DNA of 64,000 bases, taken from CAADGU01 sp964581605. GTDB lineage: Bacteria; Chloroflexota; Anaerolineae; Promineifilales; Promineifilaceae. Position numbers and translations under genes: made by a program. The notes under the pieces are model-generated. The model saw only the letters and a list, made by a program, of their open reading frames with translations. It was not told the origin of the DNA and did no database searches. Shown here one piece after another: positions 60,307 to 64,000 of the stretch. Each line of letters begins with the position of its first letter. Position 1 is the stretch's first letter. Location of the stretch: positions 1-64,000 of the forward strand of contig CAZOPF010000013.1 of NCBI GenBank assembly GCA_964581605.1, given 5' to 3'.

Positions 60307-61173
60307 TCATCCTTCAAAAATATCAGCCAAATTCGCCACTTCACCCGCCATAAAACGGCGTAGTTGCCCGGTGGTCGTGGGTAAGGTGGGCAGGTTTTCT
60401 GCTTTTTTGATGCGCAACTGGTAGGCCTGGGCTTCAAATTCATCAAAGGCAGCTTCCAGGCAAAGGATGGTGGCCGCGTGGCGGAACAGGTCGCGCTGCG
60501 GCCGTTCCAGTTCGGCCAGATGCTCCGCCATCAGCCGGATGCTCAGATGGTGGCAAACGGTAGCCACAATGGTGGGCGGGTCTTCATCAAAGGGCCAGGG
60601 TGGGGATTCACCGACCGCTTTGGGGGGGGGCAGCAGCAGATAAAACGTGTCCTGTGTGGTGGCAAGGACGGCCGTCAGCGCCGGATAGACGATATTGGGC
60701 ATGATCACAATCCAGGGGTTGGCGGTTGTTTTCGTGAGGCGGTCAAAAAAGGCCGCCACACGGCCGTCGGCAAAAATCCCTTGCAGCGCCCTCACTCCTT
60801 CTTGCCATGCCTGTTGATGTTTGTCCCAAAAGCTGATGATGTCTGTATCATGTTCAAAATCGGCCAGGGAACGCGCCCATCGTTCAATTTTGAGCAGGTG
60901 GGGCAGTGGTTCGGCCGGTTCAAAGGTGGGCCAGGCGCAGCGCACGGCCGTGCTGAACAACTCCTCCAACGTCACCCCATTGAGCAAAGCCTCATTCACG
61001 CCACGCACAGCCTGATGATACCTGTACTTTTGGGCAAACTGGCGCGTCTGTTTGGCATGAGGATGCACCGCATGGGTTAACTGTTTTTGCTCCTCATCCG
61101 GCCAATCGCTGGCGGCGAGCACGGCCGTTACCAATCGCGCCCGGTCATCAATCTTCACTTCAATCGTCGTCAT
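60307..61173 (-). CDS. Unknown cytosolic protein (288 aa)
   Basis: No domain recognised. The protein is soluble, mainly helical, with conserved-looking patches: VHPHAKQTRQFAQKYRYHQAVRGVNEAL, CAWPTFEPAEPLPHLLKIERWARSLADFEHD, NPWIVIMPNIVYPALTAVLATTQDTFYLLLPPP and VATVCHHLSIRLMAEHLAEL. The last patch recalls metalloprotease helices but lacks HExxH. It lies 83 bp upstream of the enoyl-CoA hydratase gene on the same strand. Confidence 0.7.
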   Translation of the reverse strand: MTTIEVKIDDRARLVTAVLAASDWPDEEQKQLTHAVHPHAKQTRQFAQKYRYHQAVRGVNEALLNGVTLEELFSTAVRCAWPTFEPAEPLPHLLKIERWARSLADFEHDTDIISFWDKHQQAWQEGVRALQGIFADGRVAAFFDRLTKTTANPWIVIMPNIVYPALTAVLATTQDTFYLLLPPPKAVGESPPWPFDEDPPTIVATVCHHLSIRLMAEHLAELERPQRDLFRHAATILCLEAAFDEFEAQAYQLRIKKAENLPTLPTTTGQLRRFMAGEVANLADIFEG

Positions 61174-61190
61174 AGTTATTTCTCAATGGT

Positions 61191-61280
61191 AATCAGGTGT
61201 TCAGGTGTTCAAGCGTGCAAGTGATCAAGTGTTCACGTGAACACCCAAACACCCAAACACTTAAACACCCAAACACCCCA
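61191..61280. repeat. GTGTTCAAG/AAACACCC hairpin repeat
   Basis: Left half: CAGGTGTTCAAG-like units. Centre: the perfect palindrome GTTCACGTGAAC (61231-61242). Right half: ACACCCAAAC units. Same family as 39686-39765 and 62109-62172. It fills the spacer between two minus-strand genes. Confidence 0.7.
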
Positions 61281-62072
61281 TCACACCCTATAATCACTTT
61301 CCACTTTCGGCCACAGTCGCCAGATAAACACGGCCGTGACCGCTGCTGATAAACCATACACCCATAACAACTGCGTCACGGCCGTGTCCGGCGGCATACT
61401 GCCCAACGCCGTCCAGGCCGTAAAAGTTTGCAGCGCCTGGATGATCACCATGCCCAGCCAGCTGCCGGTGCGCAGCCGAATGATACCGTAAAAAACCCCC
61501 CAGGTTGTATAGTAAATCAGCGTGATAAGGGAAGCCGCGTACACGTTTTGAAAAAGCATAAATCCAACCGCACCAAAGATAATTCCACTGGCAGCGGCGG
61601 CCGTCAGCGCGCCGCGCCAATCAGCGATGGCCCGGAAGAGCAGGCCAAACGTCCACAATTGCAGCGCAAACGCCTCAAACAGCCAGGTGTAAATGAAAAC
61701 GCGCGTAGAGCCAGCTACCTCTGGATTGATGGGGATGAACACTACCCGGAAAATCAAGAAAGCAACCCACCCTAATGTGGCAAAGGCGATTCCGGCAAAT
61801 AACGGCCGGCCCCCTTTCAGCCCCAGGCCTGGCAGCCCATAAAACGCCAGCCCCACAAACCAGGCCGCCAACCCTACGGCCGCGAACATCGGTGCCCGAC
61901 TGTTTGCCGTTGTGATGCCCCCGGTCAACCAACCCACCACTAGCCCGGCCACAACTGGCACCACCAGCGCGACCAATACCCGGTTCTGTACAGATAATGA
62001 AGTGCGTGACGGCCTGGTGGCCGACGGCCGTGCCGCCGCTTGTCGTTGTGTCCGTTTCTTCCCTGCCATCAC
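61281..62072 (-). CDS. Polytopic membrane protein, possibly degenerate CPBP family
   Basis: 263 residues. The cytosolic N-terminus is Lys/Arg-rich (KKRTQRQAAARPSATRPSR). About seven to eight membrane helices follow, for example VLVALVVPVVAGLVVGWLTGG, PLFAGIAFATLGWVAFLIF, AASGIIFGAVGFMLFQNVYAASLITLIYYT and LGMVIIQALQTFTAW. The topology and the phrase TWGVFYGIIRLRTGSWLGMVIIQAL recall CPBP intramembrane proteases, but the EExxR and His motifs are missing. If related, it is not catalytic in the known way. GC-rich, single gene unit bracketed by hairpin repeats. Confidence 0.65.
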   Translation of the reverse strand: MMAGKKRTQRQAAARPSATRPSRTSLSVQNRVLVALVVPVVAGLVVGWLTGGITTANSRAPMFAAVGLAAWFVGLAFYGLPGLGLKGGRPLFAGIAFATLGWVAFLIFRVVFIPINPEVAGSTRVFIYTWLFEAFALQLWTFGLLFRAIADWRGALTAAAASGIIFGAVGFMLFQNVYAASLITLIYYTTWGVFYGIIRLRTGSWLGMVIIQALQTFTAWTALGSMPPDTAVTQLLWVYGLSAAVTAVFIWRLWPKVESDYRV

Positions 62073-62108
62073 GCCGATTTTAACACCGAACCGGGAGTGG
62101 GTGTATAT

Positions 62109-62172
62109 GTGTTCAAGTGCTCAAGTGCTTACGTAAACACCTGAACACCTCAACACTTGAACACTAAATCAC
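62109..62172. repeat. GTGTTCAAG hairpin repeat, third copy
   Basis: GTGTTCAAGTGCTCAAGTGC units are followed by a TTACGTAA centre and CACCTGAACACC-type units as the complementary half. It lies between two divergent genes, so a terminator role is unlikely here. Confidence 0.7.
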
Positions 62173-62194
62173 CTTTCAGCTACACTTCCCCCCC

Positions 62195-63388
62195 ATGCCT
62201 AAACAACCACCCCGCTCCCCACTCCTCGCTCAATTGGGTCTGATGACGCTGGCCCGGCTTTGTTTGAACACCGGCTTACGCATGGTCTATCCCTTTGCGC
62301 CCGCCTTTGCACGTGGCCTGGGGGTGCCCATAGAGGCTATTTACCAGTTGATTTTCATTCGCAACTTTGCCGGATTTTTTAGTCCCTTGTTCAGCCCATT
62401 GTCCGAGCGGTACGGCCGTGTGCCCGTGATGATGGGGGCGATGGTATTGTTCAGTTTGGGCTGTCTGATTGTGCTGATATGGCCGACGTATGCCGCTTTG
62501 GGCATCACCCTTTGCCTTATCTCGCTGGCAAAAGTCGTCTACGACCCGGCCATGCAATCGTACATCGGCGAACGGGTGCCTTATGCCCAACGCGGCCGGG
62601 CCATTTCCGTGACCGAGTTAGCCTGGGCGGGCGCGCTGCTCATTGGCGGCCCCGTGCTCAGCCTGGCCATTGCCCGGCAGGGGTGGCAGGCCCCCTTTTT
62701 CTGGCTGGCGGTGGCGGGTGGTGTGGCGGCAACGGCCGTCTGGCGCGGCGTCCCCCGTACCCATGCGCCCGGCGCAGGCAGCGCGGTTACGTTACGACAA
62801 ACAGCCCGCGTGATTCGCCGCCATCGCGTCATCTGGGCGGCCATGCTTTACATCACCCTGACCATGACGGCCAGCGAAACGCTGCTCATCGTCTTTGGCG
62901 ATTGGATGGAAAGCACCTTTGGCCTGAGCCTGGTGGCGTTGGGCTTTTCGGCCAGCGTCATTGGCCTGGCGGAAGCAACGGGTGAATTGAGTACCGGCTG
63001 GGCGGTGGATCGGTTTGGCAAACGGCCGATTGTCATCAGCACCGGCCTGCTTAATGCCCTGGCCATACTGCTGCTGCCCTTTGTCAGCGTCACGTTAGGC
63101 GCGGCGCAGGTGGCTTATTTTGCCGTTTTTTTCCTGTTTGAAATGGCGATAGTGGGCAGTATGCCGCTTATGACGGAACTGGTACCTTCGGCGCGGGCAG
63201 TGGTGATGTCGGCGGTGATCGCGGCGATGGCCTTGGGGCGGGTGGCCGGCGCCTGGTTGGGGCCACAGCTTTTTGCCACCTGGGGCTTCGGTGCGAATGG
63301 GATAGCGGCGGCGGTGATGATGGGCACGGCCGTGCTCATCCTGGCGCTGTGGGTGCATGAGCACAAAGAAGGGTGGTCAAAGCCATGA
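62195..63388 (+). CDS. Major facilitator superfamily transporter
   Basis: 397 residues, twelve predicted helices. The loop 2-3 signature appears as FSPLFSPLSERYGRVPVMMGAMVLFSLGCL, and its counterpart in the second half is STGWAVDRFGKRPIVISTGLLNAL. The end is MMGTAVLILALWVHE. Drug:H+ antiporter-1-like by length and motif; substrate unknown. No Shine-Dalgarno; TACACT ends 8 nt before the ATG, suggesting a leaderless mRNA. A C-rich run (CCCCCCC) separates the two. Confidence 0.87.
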   Translation: MPKQPPRSPLLAQLGLMTLARLCLNTGLRMVYPFAPAFARGLGVPIEAIYQLIFIRNFAGFFSPLFSPLSERYGRVPVMMGAMVLFSLGCLIVLIWPTYAALGITLCLISLAKVVYDPAMQSYIGERVPYAQRGRAISVTELAWAGALLIGGPVLSLAIARQGWQAPFFWLAVAGGVAATAVWRGVPRTHAPGAGSAVTLRQTARVIRRHRVIWAAMLYITLTMTASETLLIVFGDWMESTFGLSLVALGFSASVIGLAEATGELSTGWAVDRFGKRPIVISTGLLNALAILLLPFVSVTLGAAQVAYFAVFFLFEMAIVGSMPLMTELVPSARAVVMSAVIAAMALGRVAGAWLGPQLFATWGFGANGIAAAVMMGTAVLILALWVHEHKEGWSKP

Positions 63389-63438
63389 TCATTGAGCTAA
63401 CGTATCAAAACCCAACTCATGCATCACCTGGGGTAACG

Positions 63439-63624
63439 TCATATGACGTAAAAGCGCCAAATGAAGAGCGAGCCAACACCTGGTTCATTCTCGGCCCAGA
63501 CACGGCCGTGATGCGCCTCCCCCACCCCCTTGACAATTGCCAGCTCCAACCCGGAACCGCCGGCCGCCCGTGCGCAGAAACGGCCGCCCATGCGCGGGAA
63601 CGGTTGGCACGGATAACAGGTCAC
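63439..63624 (-). pseudogene. Histidine-kinase C-terminal remnant
   Basis: A 61-codon frame contains GGSGLELAIVKGVGEAHHGRVWAENEPGVGSLFIWRF, the G2 box and last strands of a HATPase_c domain (typical form GGSGLGLAIVK.IVEAHGG.I). Everything upstream (sensor, dimerisation helix with the phospho-His, N and G1 boxes) is missing. The Leu-Glu where Leu-Gly is standard (SGLEL) is a further sign of decay. A plus-strand frame over the same bases (63373-63630) is not protein-like. Confidence 0.75.
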
Positions 63625-63658
63625 AGATAACCGATTACCGATAGTCCGCCATCCCCGC

Positions 63659-63664
63659 TACAAT
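63659..63664 (+). promoter_or_regulatory. TACAAT -10 box of the RNase Z gene
   Basis: TACAAT ends 7 nt before the ATG at 63672, giving a leaderless transcript. TTACCG (63635-63640) lies 18 bp upstream in a -35 position, again inside a GATTACCG repeat as at the 6991 gene. Confidence 0.45.
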
Positions 63665-63671
63665 TGGCGGT

Positions 63672-64000
63672 ATGTTTGAACTGGTCTTTTTGGGCACGTC
63701 GGCGTCGGCCCCTTCGGTGCATCGGGGACTCTCGGCGCATATCATTTTGCACCGGGAATATCGTTTTTTGCTGGACTGTGGCGAAGGCACACAGCGGCAA
63801 ATTCTCACCAGTGGCCTGGGTTTCAAGCGGCTAAACAAGGTGTTGCTGACACACGGACATCTGGATCATATTTTGGGTTTGGGTGGTTTTGTATCTACGT
63901 TGAGCCGCTGGGAAAATATGGATCAGGTGGATATTTACGCTGGCCGCCATACGCTGCGCCGGGTAGCTGATTTGTTGTTTAAGGTGGTCTTTCCCAACGG
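63672..64000 (+). CDS. rnz: Ribonuclease Z (5' part; runs off the window)
   Basis: 109 codons, open to the edge. FELVFLGTSASAPSVHRGLSAHIIL is the typical RNase Z beginning, then YRFLLDCGEGTQRQILTSGLGFKRLNKVLLTHGHLDHILGLGGFVSTLSRWE. The metallo-beta-lactamase motif usually HxHxDH is THGHLDH here, and the GEGTQRQ segment is diagnostic. The enzyme removes 3' trailers from tRNA precursors using two zinc ions. Only the first third is present. Confidence 0.92.
   Translation, partial: MFELVFLGTSASAPSVHRGLSAHIILHREYRFLLDCGEGTQRQILTSGLGFKRLNKVLLTHGHLDHILGLGGFVSTLSRWENMDQVDIYAGRHTLRRVADLLFKVVFPN

Larger units (their letters stand above)
1..64000. repeat. Highly iterated palindrome ACGGCCGT (dispersed)
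   Basis: The 8-bp palindrome ACGGCCGT is scattered over the whole window. I counted about 22 exact copies in the first 10 kb and about 36 in the second by eye. Examples are at 42, 181, 2812, 7279, 8120 and 16242. Chance at this base composition would give well under one per 10 kb. It lies in genes on both strands and in spacers. Inside genes it is read in all three phases: Thr-Ala-Val, (Asp/Asn/His)-Gly-Arg and Arg-Pro-(Leu/Tyr/Phe). That points to a DNA-level cause and not to protein selection. The core contains CGGCCG, and the outer A and T are strongly preferred. It behaves like HIP1 (GCGATCGC) of cyanobacteria; its function is unknown. Confidence 0.9.

Noticed and set aside
63373..63630. 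Plus-strand 85-codon frame after the MFS gene
   Set aside because: The minus strand over the same bases encodes a recognisable histidine-kinase tail; the plus product matches nothing.

Overview
The window is about 64 kb of GC-rich DNA that looks like a chromosomal fragment of a Chloroflexota bacterium, probably Anaerolineae-like. This is inferred from the mix of very large secreted multidomain proteins, many family 39 and 4 glycosyltransferases, a BTAD/SARP regulator with NB-ARC and TPR parts, and intergenic space filled with short hairpins and degenerate tandem repeats. No rRNA, tRNA, CRISPR array or intact insertion sequence was seen. The most obvious base-level feature is a highly iterated octamer palindrome, ACGGCCGT, occurring about 20-35 times per 10 kb and read in all three codon phases. 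It resembles HIP1 of cyanobacteria in behaviour, not in sequence.

Layout. 1-2.4 kb: a SAM methyltransferase and an M20 amidohydrolase. 2.4-3.0 kb: a Phd/YefM-type antitoxin with its own promoter and operator, followed by a truncated PIN toxin. 2.9-9.8 kb: two secreted enzymes, a lamin-tail/endonuclease-exonuclease-phosphatase nuclease (minus) and a subtilase (plus), with a membrane-anchored methyltransferase between them. 9.8-11.7 kb: decayed remnants including a response-regulator stub, then a minus-strand operon (small membrane protein, thioredoxin-fold protein, Crp/Fnr regulator) preceded by a perfect TGTGA-N6-TCACA palindrome.

11.7-39.7 kb is a large cell-surface polysaccharide region. 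It holds five ArnT/PMT-like membrane glycosyltransferases, family 2 and 4 glycosyltransferases (one a GT2-GT4 fusion), a Wzx-like flippase, five SAM methyltransferases, an alkaline-phosphatase-superfamily phosphodiesterase, a Stf0 sulfotransferase and a secreted beta-helix protein. A VapBC pair interrupts it. Many genes overlap by 4 bp (ATGA), so co-translation is likely. The product is probably a methylated, possibly sulfated, surface glycan or glycoprotein.

39.8-55.5 kb: a 3,999-residue secreted protein and a 68-residue protein are divergent from a BTAD/NB-ARC/TPR regulator. Their promoter carries two TGAGCGA heptamers 11 bp apart and ending 8 bp before a TATGAT -10 box, which is the geometry described for SARP-activated promoters. 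55.5-64 kb: an ABC-2 polysaccharide-export permease, a LytR-CpsA-Psr lipoprotein, and housekeeping genes (arfB, clpS, enoyl-CoA hydratase, an unknown protein, a membrane protein, an MFS transporter, a histidine-kinase remnant and the 5' part of RNase Z). A 100-N assembly gap at 58,818-58,917 is flanked by identical 55-bp sequences.

Several genes lack a Shine-Dalgarno sequence and instead have a TACAAT-like hexamer 6-8 nt before the start codon, which suggests leaderless transcription.
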